This document shows positions 18,563 through 29,096 of a DNA stretch of 64,000 nucleotides, in pieces; positions within the stretch are counted from its first letter, which is position 1; each line of letters opens with the position of its first letter. The notes below the pieces were generated by a model. That model was not told the DNA's origin. It saw only the letters and a list, made by a program, of their open reading frames with translations, and did no database searches. This stretch comes from Saprospiraceae bacterium (GTDB lineage Bacteria > Bacteroidota > Bacteroidia > Chitinophagales > Saprospiraceae), in assembly GCA_021738725.1 (NCBI GenBank), contig JAIPBE010000005.1, forward strand, positions 92,802-156,801, read 5' to 3'. The translations under genes and the position numbers were made by a program.

Positions 18563-21091
18563 ATGGTAAAGATAATTGGTGCAAGGGTTTGGCCCCATCT
18601 GGTTGCCTACCTGGTCATGATCCTGGTCTCTTTCATGCTCTTCCGGCCCTATGTCCTGGAAAACAAGGTTCTTTCCCAAGGGGACAATCAGCGCGCCAAA
18701 GCCATGCAGACGGAGATCCAGAAATACCGGGCGATAGACGGGGAAGCGCCCTTATGGACGAATGCGATGTTCAGTGGCATGCCTGCATATATGATCTGGC
18801 ATACCGCCCGGGGGAATATGCAACAATATGTCGGACGCGCATTGCTTTGGTTCCATGCCATTACCAAACCACATTATATCGTCCTCCTGGCCATGGCCAT
18901 GTGCTATCTCGCCTTGTTTGCCTTCGGTGCCGACTGGCGGATCGCGCTGCTGGGCGGGATCAGTTATGGCATTTCGACATATTTTGTTGATCTGGCTGAA
19001 GCGGGCCACAGCACCAAGATGCTGGCAATGGCCTATCTCCCCGGCGTTTGGGCGGCGGCCATGTTACTGATCAAACGAAAATGGCTTTTGGGGACCGGAT
19101 TGATGAGTTTGATGGTCGGCCTACAGATCCAGGCCAACCACATTCAGATCACATATTATACTTTTCTCCTCCTCGGTGTCGGTATGATATTCTACGGTGT
19201 TCAATCCTTTAAAAGTGGTCAGTTGAAAGCCTTCGCCACCGCCCTGGGATTGATGGCCGCAGCTACCGGACTGGGAGTGGCCAGTAATATGGCCACTCTG
19301 TGGCCCACCTGGGAATATTCCAAGGAAACCATTCGGGGAACCTCCGAATTGAAGGCGAAAGCAAACTCCGGCGGAGGGCTTGACAAGGACTATGCTTTTG
19401 CATGGAGTTACGGCATTGGAGAGTCTTCTACCCTGCTGGTACCCAATGCCTATGGTGGAGGAGCCTCCCAAACGTTTGAAGGCACCGAGACCTACAAACG
19501 GATCTTCCCGAATATGGTGCAGAATTTCACCCGACAGGGCATGTCCCGTCAGGAGGCTGTCAAAAGTGCCGAGCAGCAGGTAAGCGCCTTGTTCTATCAC
19601 GGAGAACAATCCTTTGTCGGTGTGGCCATTTACTTCGGAGCCGGATTGATCTTCCTCTTTGTACTGGGCATTCTGCTCGTTGGTGGACCTGTCCGATGGT
19701 GGCTGATCACAGCTACAGCTTTTGCCCTGACCATCGCCTGGGGAAAACATTTTTTCCTGAATGACCTGTTATTCGACTACTTCCCGCTATTCAACAAGTT
19801 CCGGGCTGTCTCCATGGCATTGGGCCTCAGCCACTTCGCCCTTGTCTTGCTAGCCATGCTCGGCCTTCAGCAATTTCTGAACAGCACAGATAGGGAGCGA
19901 TCGCTGAAAGCCCTTTACACCGCTGCCGGTGTGACGGGAGCACTGACCCTCCTGATCCTGATCGCGGGAGGTATGATGAATATGACGGGAGCAAATGATG
20001 AAGCAGTCGGCGCAGATCTCGCCAGGATCCTGCAGGCAGATCGTGCCTCCGTTTTAAGGAGTGATGCCTTCCGCAGTCTGGGCATCATCCTGCTGACAGC
20101 TGGTGTACTCTGGGCCTATTTGAAAGATAAACTCAAACTCACTCCCGCTCTCCTCCTAGTCGGTGCGGTAGTTGTCGGCGATGTATGGATGGTGGATTCA
20201 CGCATCCTCTTTCCGGCCAAATATGAATCTGAACGTACGGCTGAAGCCGATCCTCAGCCGTCACAGGCAGATCTGTCTATCCTGGATGATCCGGACCCGT
20301 ATTTCCGGGTCCTGGATATGACAACCAATCCTTTTGTCAATGCCAAAACCAGCTTATTCCATAAAAGTCTCGGGGGGTATCACGCAGCAAAACTGATGCG
20401 TTATCAGGAATTGATTGAAGCCTATTTGATGAATCCCGGACAACATCTGGATATCCTCCGGATGCTGAATACCAAATACATACTTCAACAACAGGAAAAC
20501 AGGTCGATTCCCGTGCCGATCGATCACCCCTTCGGAAATGCGTGGTTTGTCAACACCTTGTCTACCGTGTCTGATGCCGATCAGGAACTGGCGGATATCG
20601 CGCTGGTGCCTTTGCAGATCACTGCTGTCATTCAGGAGCAGAATCTGCCTGAAGGATGGAAAACGGCTTACAAAACCGATTCACTGACCCGTGTTCGGTT
20701 GACTTCCTACCATCCGGATACGTTGACATATCAATACTCCAACAACTATGAAGGGTTTCTGGTATTCTCCGAAGTATATTATCCACCAGCAAAAGGATGG
20801 CAACTTTATCTGAATGGGGAGCCATTCGATGATTTTGTCAAAGTTGATTACCTCCTCAGGGGTGTCCGAGTGCCCGCAGGTCAAAACCAGGAGATCACGA
20901 TGGTCTTCCATCCACAGTCTGTATACACCGGTCAGAAGATAGCTTTGGCTGGTTCAATTCTCAGCTTCCTGATCCTGTTTGCCGGGCTCTGGCAGTTCTT
21001 TCGCAAGGAAGAAATCCCCGAGGCCGTGACCCTGCATGAACCAGTGCATGCACCGTCTGATAAAGGGTCTAGAAAGAAGAAACGTTCCTAG
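18563..21091 (+). CDS. YfhO family multi-TM membrane protein
   Basis: Polytopic protein of about 840 aa with FSGMPAYMIW, GHSTKMLAMAYLPGVWAA, LGGYHAAKLMRYQELIEAY motifs typical of Bacteroidetes YfhO proteins. Confidence 0.85.
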   Translation: MVKIIGARVWPHLVAYLVMILVSFMLFRPYVLENKVLSQGDNQRAKAMQTEIQKYRAIDGEAPLWTNAMFSGMPAYMIWHTARGNMQQYVGRALLWFHAITKPHYIVLLAMAMCYLALFAFGADWRIALLGGISYGISTYFVDLAEAGHSTKMLAMAYLPGVWAAAMLLIKRKWLLGTGLMSLMVGLQIQANHIQITYYTFLLLGVGMIFYGVQSFKSGQLKAFATALGLMAAATGLGVASNMATLWPTWEYSKETIRGTSELKAKANSGGGLDKDYAFAWSYGIGESSTLLVPNAYGGGASQTFEGTETYKRIFPNMVQNFTRQGMSRQEAVKSAEQQVSALFYHGEQSFVGVAIYFGAGLIFLFVLGILLVGGPVRWWLITATAFALTIAWGKHFFLNDLLFDYFPLFNKFRAVSMALGLSHFALVLLAMLGLQQFLNSTDRERSLKALYTAAGVTGALTLLILIAGGMMNMTGANDEAVGADLARILQADRASVLRSDAFRSLGIILLTAGVLWAYLKDKLKLTPALLLVGAVVVGDVWMVDSRILFPAKYESERTAEADPQPSQADLSILDDPDPYFRVLDMTTNPFVNAKTSLFHKSLGGYHAAKLMRYQELIEAYLMNPGQHLDILRMLNTKYILQQQENRSIPVPIDHPFGNAWFVNTLSTVSDADQELADIALVPLQITAVIQEQNLPEGWKTAYKTDSLTRVRLTSYHPDTLTYQYSNNYEGFLVFSEVYYPPAKGWQLYLNGEPFDDFVKVDYLLRGVRVPAGQNQEITMVFHPQSVYTGQKIALAGSILSFLILFAGLWQFFRKEEIPEAVTLHEPVHAPSDKGSRKKKRS

Positions 21092-22233
21092 GGCTTTTGT
21101 GTCTCCAGGTACGCGACTACAGGTGATAGTTTTGCTGTCCAGGACAAACGCTCCTGAGCATCTGTCCGCATGGTCGTAAAGTATACCGGATCTTGCCCGG
21201 ATATATCCTGGTAAAAAGCAAGTACGGATCGTGGGTCAACCGGTGTCTCATTGGCCGGAACAACCAGACAATAGGGATAGTCTTCCAGAAAGTCATGATC
21301 CTTGTACCCAAGGAGAAAAGGAAGTCCCCTTGCAGCGAACTCCCTGGCTTTCAATGTTGTGGTCTGGCCGTCTGCAACTCCAGTGCGATGCATTCCCAGA
21401 CTGGCGATCCCTACATGACACTGTGCAATGAGTTCGTCCAGTGCTGCTCCCTGGATAAATCCATGAAAGGTGACGATATCGGCAACGTCAAGGTCATTGA
21501 CCAGATCCCGGAGATTTTGCTCCTCTTTCCCCGATCCCGCGATCTCAAAACGGATCTTTTCGGTGTGATTCAAGAGCTTCCATTCCGCCATACCCCGGAT
21601 CATTCGATCGTACCCATGCCAGATGTTCAGATTGGCCAGACCAAGGATCCTGAATGGAGGCTGTGGTGGTGCTTCCAGGATGGGTGTGATGGATTCCGGG
21701 TCCACTCCGTTATCCGTTTCTAATGTCGGTATTCCACGAATGCGGGACAATCGGGAAAAGGTCACGATCCGATCGACTATCCGCGGTAAAAAGACAAAAC
21801 AGAATTGGTCGAGCCAGACCTGGACTTTCACTTTCAATGGAGCATCCCGAAATTCAGGCCGATACGGATAGGTTGGCAACTCCAGGATGAACCGATGATG
21901 GGACTGCTCTTTCCGCCAACGCCACAAATGCCAGATCAATACCGGATTGAGTAAAAAATGACGCATATAAATGGCGTCATAGCCTTTTGCCAGGATCAAA
22001 TCGAAAATACCCTGATTGGTATAGATTGCCCGTTGGCGAGAAGACCCAAACGTCTGACGTTCGAATGTCCCGTCATACTTTTCTAGGATGGCCTCCTTTC
22101 CCTGGATGTAGAATAGATCGACTGTCCAACCATCCGTCTGCGCCAGGGCTTTGGCCTGGGCTTTCACCTTCCGGAACAGCCCGCCAGTGGCCGGGATGTT
22201 GAAGTCGATCTTGGTAAAAAAAAGGACCTTCAT
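21088..22233 (-). CDS. Glycosyltransferase (GT4-like)
   Basis: MKVLFFTKIDFNIPATGGLFRKVKAQAKAL; GIASLGMHRTGVADGQTTTLKAREFAARGLPFLLG. Confidence 0.8.
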   Translation of the reverse strand: MKVLFFTKIDFNIPATGGLFRKVKAQAKALAQTDGWTVDLFYIQGKEAILEKYDGTFERQTFGSSRQRAIYTNQGIFDLILAKGYDAIYMRHFLLNPVLIWHLWRWRKEQSHHRFILELPTYPYRPEFRDAPLKVKVQVWLDQFCFVFLPRIVDRIVTFSRLSRIRGIPTLETDNGVDPESITPILEAPPQPPFRILGLANLNIWHGYDRMIRGMAEWKLLNHTEKIRFEIAGSGKEEQNLRDLVNDLDVADIVTFHGFIQGAALDELIAQCHVGIASLGMHRTGVADGQTTTLKAREFAARGLPFLLGYKDHDFLEDYPYCLVVPANETPVDPRSVLAFYQDISGQDPVYFTTMRTDAQERLSWTAKLSPVVAYLETQKP

Positions 22234-22235
22234 AA

Positions 22236-23333
22236 TTATCCTACCAGTCTGTTGCGAAGAACAGAGGCAATTCGCTCAGATGCCCTCCCATCCCACAATG
22301 GTGGCACAGCTCCCTTTTTGTACTGACCCTTCCTGATCTGTTGGAGATAGTCTGATATGATGGGTATATCAAATGGCACCAGCGTATTCGATCCGGGATC
22401 CAGGGTAGAAGGTCGCTCGGTATTGGGCCGGAGGGTCAGGCAGGGAACCTGCCGAAAAGTAGTCTCCTCCTGGATCCCACCGCTATCCGTCACCACGACC
22501 ATTGCATGCTTGATCAGTTTTTGAAAGGCAAAATAGCCCATTGGCTCCGTGAGGGTCAGCGCGTCCATCCCTTCCCATTCATCCAGAAGACCGAAGGTCT
22601 GCAGTTGTTTACGCGTTCGAGGATGGATCGGGAAAATGATGCGCCCGACAGATGTCATTTCACGGATCAATGCCGTGAGTTTGACCATGGCATCTCGATC
22701 ATCCACAGTGGCCGGCCGATGCATGGTCATCAGGATGTATGTGGACGGGGTCAGAGCATGGTCATTCAAGACGGAAGAGGCATCAATGCGTTCTTCAAAT
22801 CCGACCAGTGTGTCGATCATGGTATTGCCCACGAGGTGTACTCGATCCATTGGGATATTCTCGCGTTCCAGATTGGTCAAACCACTTTTTTCTGTGACAA
22901 AGAGCAATTCGGAGATATGATCCGTCAGAATGCGATTATGCTCTTCCGGCATCCCTTTGTCTTCTGACCGAAGTCCCGATTCAATGTGGCCGATCGGAAT
23001 ACCGCATTTATTGGCAGTCAAGGCTGCTGCGAGCGTCGAATTGACATCTCCCGGAACCAGAACCATGGCGGGTTTGTGCTCCAAAAACAAAGTCTCCAAT
23101 CCCAGCAGAATATCGGCCATTTGGCCCGTTGGACTGGTATGTTTCAATTCCAGTCGATGGTCTGGTTCGAGGTCAAACTGGCGAAAGAATACACCCGCCA
23201 TATTGAGATCATAGTGTTGTCCGGTATGGATCAATTCGTGTCGAAAACCCGCCTCTTCAAAGACCCGATTAAACTGGGTCACTTTGATAAAATTGGGCCG
23301 GGTGCCGACAATGGTAATAAGGAGGGGGCGCAT
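22236..23333 (-). CDS. wecB: UDP-N-acetylglucosamine 2-epimerase (non-hydrolysing)
   Basis: IVGTRPNFIKVTQFNRVF, HTGQHYDLNM, LVPGDVNSTLA, HIESGLRSEDKGMPEEHNR, VTDSGGIQEETTF. Confidence 0.93.
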   Translation of the reverse strand: MRPLLITIVGTRPNFIKVTQFNRVFEEAGFRHELIHTGQHYDLNMAGVFFRQFDLEPDHRLELKHTSPTGQMADILLGLETLFLEHKPAMVLVPGDVNSTLAAALTANKCGIPIGHIESGLRSEDKGMPEEHNRILTDHISELLFVTEKSGLTNLERENIPMDRVHLVGNTMIDTLVGFEERIDASSVLNDHALTPSTYILMTMHRPATVDDRDAMVKLTALIREMTSVGRIIFPIHPRTRKQLQTFGLLDEWEGMDALTLTEPMGYFAFQKLIKHAMVVVTDSGGIQEETTFRQVPCLTLRPNTERPSTLDPGSNTLVPFDIPIISDYLQQIRKGQYKKGAVPPLWDGRASERIASVLRNRLVG

Positions 23334-23334
23334 A

Positions 23335-24495
23335 TCAGGATGTTCCAATTCGTGTGATCTGACGTTCATAAATATCATTCAGATGGTCAAGATGCCCATC
23401 TCTGGAGAACAATTGTTCCACTTTTTCTCGATTCTGTTTTTGCAGGGGCCAGTCAGAAATAGTCTGCAGCGCCTGTACATAGGCATCAATATCACGTTCT
23501 TTGACAAGAAAACCATTTATACCATCTTCTACCAATTCCGGGATGCCGGAGTGAAGTGTGGAAACTATTGGTAGTTCCATGGCCATCGCTTCCATGATGG
23601 CATTGGGAATTCCTTCCTGATCACCTGAGTCCAGAGGAGTCACTGAATGATGGACAAAGACATTAGCAGAATCCATCAACTCCCTGCTTTTTGACGGGGT
23701 AACCAGGCCCGGAAACTCAATGATGTGATCGAGCCCCAACTGCTGAGCAAGGCGTTGACTATCGATCAATGTGGGGCCATCGCCTGCAAGAATCAAACGG
23801 ACCTCCCTGGTCTCGGGCAAACTGGCAACATAGCGCGCAAATGCCTGAATCGTATAGATGTGCCCTTTCTTAGCTGTAAATGAAGAAACTTGCAGAAATG
23901 TGATTGGATTCGGTTGGGGACTCTCATGTGAAGCCCGTTTGAAGAAGGCCAAATCTGTCCCATAATAGAGGATCTGATGTTTTGGGATGGGCCCGATAGC
24001 CCCTTCCATCCTCGCTGACATATTGTTCGAAACAAAAATAGGCGTGACGTCCTTTCTATCTAAAACTACCCGGCATTGACGACGATACCTTGCTGATCTC
24101 AGTTTCATCGATGCGTCGTATCCATGGAAACTCAGTATCACAGGTATGCTGTTTTCGGGCCAATTCGAGAGAAATATCCACCCTTGTCCTCCGAAATGCA
24201 CATGAATCAGATCTGGCTTGAAAGCCTGAATTGTTTGAGCAATCGTCCGACGTATCCGACCGCTCCTAAAAGCCCACAGCCAGTTCTCATCTTGAAATCG
24301 ACGAATCTGTTTGGCAATGAAACGATTGTCATGCAAGGGGACCAATTGTACATTCGAAAATGGAAATCGGTCCTCATTTGACCGTTCTGTGGTCATTACC
24401 AACACTTCATGTTGGTCGGCGATAGCCTTTATCTCATTATAGACAAACGTCAGGGTCGGGGCGGCGAATTCGCGGATAAAAACAAGTATTCTCAT
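23335..24495 (-). CDS. Glycosyltransferase family 4
   Basis: QVSSFTAKKGHIYTIQAFARYV; QEGIPNAIMEAMAMELPIVSTLHSGIPELVEDGINGFLV. Confidence 0.9.
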   Translation of the reverse strand: MRILVFIREFAAPTLTFVYNEIKAIADQHEVLVMTTERSNEDRFPFSNVQLVPLHDNRFIAKQIRRFQDENWLWAFRSGRIRRTIAQTIQAFKPDLIHVHFGGQGWIFLSNWPENSIPVILSFHGYDASMKLRSARYRRQCRVVLDRKDVTPIFVSNNMSARMEGAIGPIPKHQILYYGTDLAFFKRASHESPQPNPITFLQVSSFTAKKGHIYTIQAFARYVASLPETREVRLILAGDGPTLIDSQRLAQQLGLDHIIEFPGLVTPSKSRELMDSANVFVHHSVTPLDSGDQEGIPNAIMEAMAMELPIVSTLHSGIPELVEDGINGFLVKERDIDAYVQALQTISDWPLQKQNREKVEQLFSRDGHLDHLNDIYERQITRIGTS

Positions 24496-25202
24496 CCTAC
24501 TACAGGTTTTTGGAGGACGCCCCAAAGACCGGTAATCATCTGGCCTTCACTGAAATGAACCGGGGCGCGATCTGTCCGATCCAAAAGCCAGATCAGGGGC
24601 ATTGCCAGAATACTGATGATTTTCTTCAGCATAACATTCCGGATGCTCCTTCGAATCCATAAGGCCAACAGTTGCCCCAGCGCGGCATTCCAACCGCCAA
24701 GAGCCTCGAGTTGGACCACTTTAAATCCGGTATCCACCATAATCCTCTGGAGTGTAAATGGTGTATATCGGCATACATCATGAGGTACTTCATGCAAAGG
24801 CCACAAAAAGGGAACTGTGAAAAAATAGAATCCTCCAGGCTTTAGAACCCGATATGTCTCTTGTAAGAAGTGTGCAGGATCTGGAACGTGTTCTAATACC
24901 TCAGTCGAGAGACCCCAGTCATATGAATGATCTGCAACGGGCATTGTCAAGCCATCCCAAGTCAGATCAGGTGGGGTCCCGTCATATTCCAGGGCATGTT
25001 CAATATCCAGACCTGTGTATGAATCTACTCCATCAACATGCAAGATAAGATCCCGGTAAGGCATACTTCCGCAACCAATATCCAACACCTCACCAGAAAA
25101 TCTGGGAAGAACTGTAGAGACTGCCCGGAGGAGTGCTTTTCGAGGGATGAAGTAATCCAGATACCGACTACTCAGGGAGATATCCAGGAAAAGGTTGCTC
25201 AT
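24492..25202 (-). CDS. Class I SAM-dependent methyltransferase
   Basis: GEVLDIGCGSMPYRDLI; WGLSTEVLEHVPDPAHFLQETYRVLKPGGFYFFTVPF. Confidence 0.9.
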   Translation of the reverse strand: MSNLFLDISLSSRYLDYFIPRKALLRAVSTVLPRFSGEVLDIGCGSMPYRDLILHVDGVDSYTGLDIEHALEYDGTPPDLTWDGLTMPVADHSYDWGLSTEVLEHVPDPAHFLQETYRVLKPGGFYFFTVPFLWPLHEVPHDVCRYTPFTLQRIMVDTGFKVVQLEALGGWNAALGQLLALWIRRSIRNVMLKKIISILAMPLIWLLDRTDRAPVHFSEGQMITGLWGVLQKPVVG

Positions 25203-25304
25203 ATAAGATAAAATCCAGGCTTAAAATTGAGGAAATTTATCAAAGTAAGGTCCAATCTCTCAGATGATGGTACAAGGCATCTACCTTTGTTTGAAAGAAT
25301 TGGC

Positions 25305-26783
25305 ATGGGCGTGATTCGTCGACAAGGTCTGAAGTATGTTATTCTGAATTATTTCGGAATTGGCATCGGCTTGATTTCCATGCTTTTCATCTATCCCCTC
25401 GAGACTGAAGCCTACGGACTGGCTCGTTTCCTGATGGATTCGGCTGTATTGTTTATTCCCCTGTCTACTCTGGGTGCCATTGCTCTTCCCGTTCGTTTTT
25501 TTGGTCAGACGGAAGACAAGTCTACAGGCCATCATGGATTTATCTCCTGGTTGCTGGTGTTGTGTCTGGCAGGCGCTTCGTTCATCGCACTGGCTTCATT
25601 TTTCTTCTGGGGCCGCATCATGGAATACTATGGTACAGTGTCCCCTCTTTATGTCCTCTATCTATACTTTTTCATCCCGATTCTGATTCTCAGAGGTGCG
25701 ATTCAGGTATTGAGTATGTACATCAGCAACTTTCATCGAATCGTTGTCCCCAGTCTGCTAAATGACTTGTTGATCAAGGCATCCCTTCCCATATTTATTT
25801 TGCTGGTTCATTTCAAGTGGTGGGATTATCAAGACCTCATCGTTGGCATCCTGCTGAATTTTGTCCTTGTTTTTCTTGGCCTGTTGGTCTATCTACACCA
25901 ACTGGATCAATTGTCATGGAAAATCGACTGGGCCTTTTTTAAAGGCCCGTTACTCCGTCAAATGGGGGTTTATGCCGGTTATGGCGTTTTAGGCAGTATG
26001 GGTGCTTCTGTCGCTGTCAACCTCGATGTATTTATGATCGGTACAATGCTTTCTCCGCAGGCAACAGGCATATATGGCATCGCCGCGATCATGGCAAATC
26101 TGATCAATAGACCCTTAGTTGCAATCACGGCGATAGCAGGGCCAATCATTATGAAAGCCTGGCAGAAGAATGACCACGAAGAAGTCCGCGAACTGTATAA
26201 AAAGTCTTCGGTCAATAGTTTCGTTGCTGGTTCACTTATTTTCCTGCTGATCATTCTCAATCTGGATGACATCTATGCACTGATGCCCAATAGTCTGCTG
26301 ATCGGTCAAAACCGGGACGCTCTTTTTTATTTGGGGGTAGCCTATCTCATCAATCTATTGACAGGAGCCAATTCGGAAATCATAGCTTATTCCAAGCTGT
26401 TCCGTTGGAATTTTTACGGTATCATGATACTCGCAGGAATCAATTTGATCTTGAATTTCATTCTCATCAAACAGATGGGCATTACGGGAGCCGCCCTGGC
26501 AACGTTGATCTCTTATGCGTTGTACAATTTGTTCAAAGCCATCGTGATCTACCGACATTACAGGATGCATCCGTTTACTTCAGGATTGATGAAAATGATC
26601 GGATTGGCCCTCATCATATATCTACTTTTCACCTTCCTCCCACTGGAAGGCCACCACCTGGTCACACTAACCATTCGGTCCGGACTTATCTCCATCATCT
26701 TCTTTGTTAGTTTGTGGTATGGGAAAATTTCTGAGGACATTCAATCACTGTTGGAAAAGCTTTTATCAAAGATCAAGAAGTGA
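25305..26783 (+). CDS. Polysaccharide flippase (MATE/PST superfamily)
   Basis: MGVIRRQGLKYVILNYFGIGIGLISMLFIYPL; multiple TM helices; ATG at 25305 lies just 3' of a TACCTTTG -7 element (25282-25289). Confidence 0.85.
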   Translation: MGVIRRQGLKYVILNYFGIGIGLISMLFIYPLETEAYGLARFLMDSAVLFIPLSTLGAIALPVRFFGQTEDKSTGHHGFISWLLVLCLAGASFIALASFFFWGRIMEYYGTVSPLYVLYLYFFIPILILRGAIQVLSMYISNFHRIVVPSLLNDLLIKASLPIFILLVHFKWWDYQDLIVGILLNFVLVFLGLLVYLHQLDQLSWKIDWAFFKGPLLRQMGVYAGYGVLGSMGASVAVNLDVFMIGTMLSPQATGIYGIAAIMANLINRPLVAITAIAGPIIMKAWQKNDHEEVRELYKKSSVNSFVAGSLIFLLIILNLDDIYALMPNSLLIGQNRDALFYLGVAYLINLLTGANSEIIAYSKLFRWNFYGIMILAGINLILNFILIKQMGITGAALATLISYALYNLFKAIVIYRHYRMHPFTSGLMKMIGLALIIYLLFTFLPLEGHHLVTLTIRSGLISIIFFVSLWYGKISEDIQSLLEKLLSKIKK

Positions 26784-26949
26784 ACATACGTCCACAGTCC
26801 GGCCTTATGGCACTGTCCACATTGGACGGTCATCCCACAAAAGTTGAAGAGCCTGAGTCACTAAATAATATTGGTTACCCTGAAGTTCAAAAGGCATGAA
26901 TTAGTTTTGCCATATTAAGAATGGACTTACTCCTAACTGAAAGTTACAT

Positions 26950-28218
26950 TTGAAAGTCACTGTCCTCAGCACATTTGATCGGCAGGGAGGCGCCGCTGAA
27001 GCCGCTTTTCGCCATGTGGAAGCGCTGCGCCTGGCCGGCGTGGAGGTGCGAATGCTGGTGCGCACTGCCCGAGAAGATGTCCCCTGGATCGCAGAGACTG
27101 GGACAGGATTCATCCACCAGAAAAAGATTCAATTCCTCGAGTGGACGGAGCGATTTCGATTCATCCGTCATGCAGCCAGAAGAGAAGACTGGTTCTCTTT
27201 TTCCATCGCTGATCTCGGTCAGCGCGTTACGGAGCACCCCTGGATCAGAGAAGCAGACATCCTCAACCCGCACTGGGTTCAAAAAGGATTCTTGTCCATT
27301 GCCGAACTGGGACTGCTCAGCAACCTGGGCAAGCCTATGATCTGGCACTTACAGGATATGTGGGCGTTTACAGGAGGCTGCCATTATGCCGGTAGCTGTA
27401 CACATTTCACTCAGTCCTGCGGACACTGCCCCTACCTGAAACAACCTGGCACAAAAGACCTCTCTGCCGCCATTCTTTCCCAAAAAAGATCGCTTTGGGG
27501 AGATGCTCCCTTTCAGGTTTCCACATCCAGTAAATGGCTCCAGCAGGAAGCCCTCAAGAGTTCCCTCTTTCAGGATAAAGAGGTATTGCACTTGCCGATG
27601 GGGGTCAACACCGACCGGTATCTGCCAGGGGATCCCACAGTTGCCCGACAACGGCTTGGACTTCCGGAAGACGGCTTGGTCTTTCTATTTGTGGCTATGA
27701 ATGTCCAAGACCGACGCAAGGGTTTCCACTTGCTGGCCACCGCCTTAGCCCGACTCGCAGAACGAGTGCCCTCAGAAATAAAGTCCCGTATCACCCTTGC
27801 TGTTCTTGGCAAATTCGACCCCGAACAGCGCGCCTCCCTCCCCTTTCGTGTTCACCCGCTTGGATTTCGTTCAGACCTGCAGGATATCCTGGATGCCTAC
27901 CGCGCTGCCAACCTGTTCATTCTCCCCTCCCTGGAAGACAACCTTCCCAATACCGTACTCGAAGCCATGTCTTGTGAAACACCTGTGGTGGCATTCGATT
28001 CAGGCGGCGTTCCCGAGATGATTGAACATCAGCAAAATGGGCTACTCGCTGCATCAGGTGATGCCGATGCCCTCAGTAAAGCACTCTACACATTTGTCCG
28101 TCTCGAGGCGGCAGTACAACAGGATTGGGGACAACAGGCCAGGAAGTCTATGATCCGTCAATATGGTTATCCGGTCGTTGCGGCAAAGCATATTGCTCAC
28201 TACGAAAAGCAATTGTGA
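26950..28218 (+). CDS. Glycosyltransferase family 4 (probable TTG start)
   Basis: (M)KVTVLSTFDRQGGAAEAAFRHVEAL...EDNLPNTVLEAMSCETPVVAFDSGGVPEMI. Confidence 0.9.
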   Translation: MKVTVLSTFDRQGGAAEAAFRHVEALRLAGVEVRMLVRTAREDVPWIAETGTGFIHQKKIQFLEWTERFRFIRHAARREDWFSFSIADLGQRVTEHPWIREADILNPHWVQKGFLSIAELGLLSNLGKPMIWHLQDMWAFTGGCHYAGSCTHFTQSCGHCPYLKQPGTKDLSAAILSQKRSLWGDAPFQVSTSSKWLQQEALKSSLFQDKEVLHLPMGVNTDRYLPGDPTVARQRLGLPEDGLVFLFVAMNVQDRRKGFHLLATALARLAERVPSEIKSRITLAVLGKFDPEQRASLPFRVHPLGFRSDLQDILDAYRAANLFILPSLEDNLPNTVLEAMSCETPVVAFDSGGVPEMIEHQQNGLLAASGDADALSKALYTFVRLEAAVQQDWGQQARKSMIRQYGYPVVAAKHIAHYEKQL

Positions 28219-28278
28219 TCATCCGGTTGAGGAGCTTCCATTTCTTACCTTTGCGGCGAATCAACAGTCGTCTTTGCA

Positions 28279-29061
28279 ATGACCTTTGAAAACCTGCATC
28301 TGGACCTTCAGGATAGTATACTGCTGGTCACCATGACCCGTGAATCAGCCCTGAATGCCATCAATATGGCGACCATGGCCTCCTTGCATCGCTTATTTGG
28401 AGAGTACATCCCCGATCATGAGGAGATCTCCGGGGTCATCCTGACCGGAGCGGGACAGAAAGCGTTTGCCGCAGGTGCGGATATCAAGGAATTTGCCAGC
28501 TTCTCTGCCCAGGAAGGAAAACTCCTTTCAGCCACTGGTCATGAGACTTATTTTCTGATCGAAAAGAGTCGGATTCCCGTGATCGCTGCCGTGAATGGAT
28601 ATGCATTAGGAGGCGGATGCGAGCTGGCGATGGCCTGTCATATGCGTATAGCAGGTGAACATGCCAATTTTGGCCAACCTGAAGTCAACCTCGGCCTCAT
28701 CCCCGGTTATGGCGGCACGCAACGACTGGTCCAGTATATCGGAAAAGCGAAGGCGATCGAATTGTTGTTGACGGCCGATATGATCAATGCAGAAGATGCG
28801 CTCCGCTGGGGTCTGGTCAACCATGTCGTACCCAGTGGTGAAGAAGTGTCTAAAGCCAGGGAGATCCTGCTAAAGATCAGCACTAAAGGACCTGTGGCTG
28901 TTCGCAAGGTGATCGAAGCCGTCAACGCTTACTTCACTGAAGCGACAGATGGTTTCCATTTTGAAGTCGAGTCATTCGGTTATGCGTGTGGCACACAGGA
29001 TTTTCGAGAAGGCGCGAAAGCCTTTGTCGAAAAACGGAAACCAGCCTTCACCGGACACTAG
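28279..29061 (+). CDS. Enoyl-CoA hydratase/isomerase
   Basis: AFAAGADIKEFASFS; AAVNGYALGGGCELAMACHMRIAGEHANFGQPEVNLGLIPGYGGTQRL. Confidence 0.94.
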   Translation: MTFENLHLDLQDSILLVTMTRESALNAINMATMASLHRLFGEYIPDHEEISGVILTGAGQKAFAAGADIKEFASFSAQEGKLLSATGHETYFLIEKSRIPVIAAVNGYALGGGCELAMACHMRIAGEHANFGQPEVNLGLIPGYGGTQRLVQYIGKAKAIELLLTADMINAEDALRWGLVNHVVPSGEEVSKAREILLKISTKGPVAVRKVIEAVNAYFTEATDGFHFEVESFGYACGTQDFREGAKAFVEKRKPAFTGH

Positions 29062-29096
29062 AAACGCATCTCAACATCTCATTTAGCTCTCTCCGC

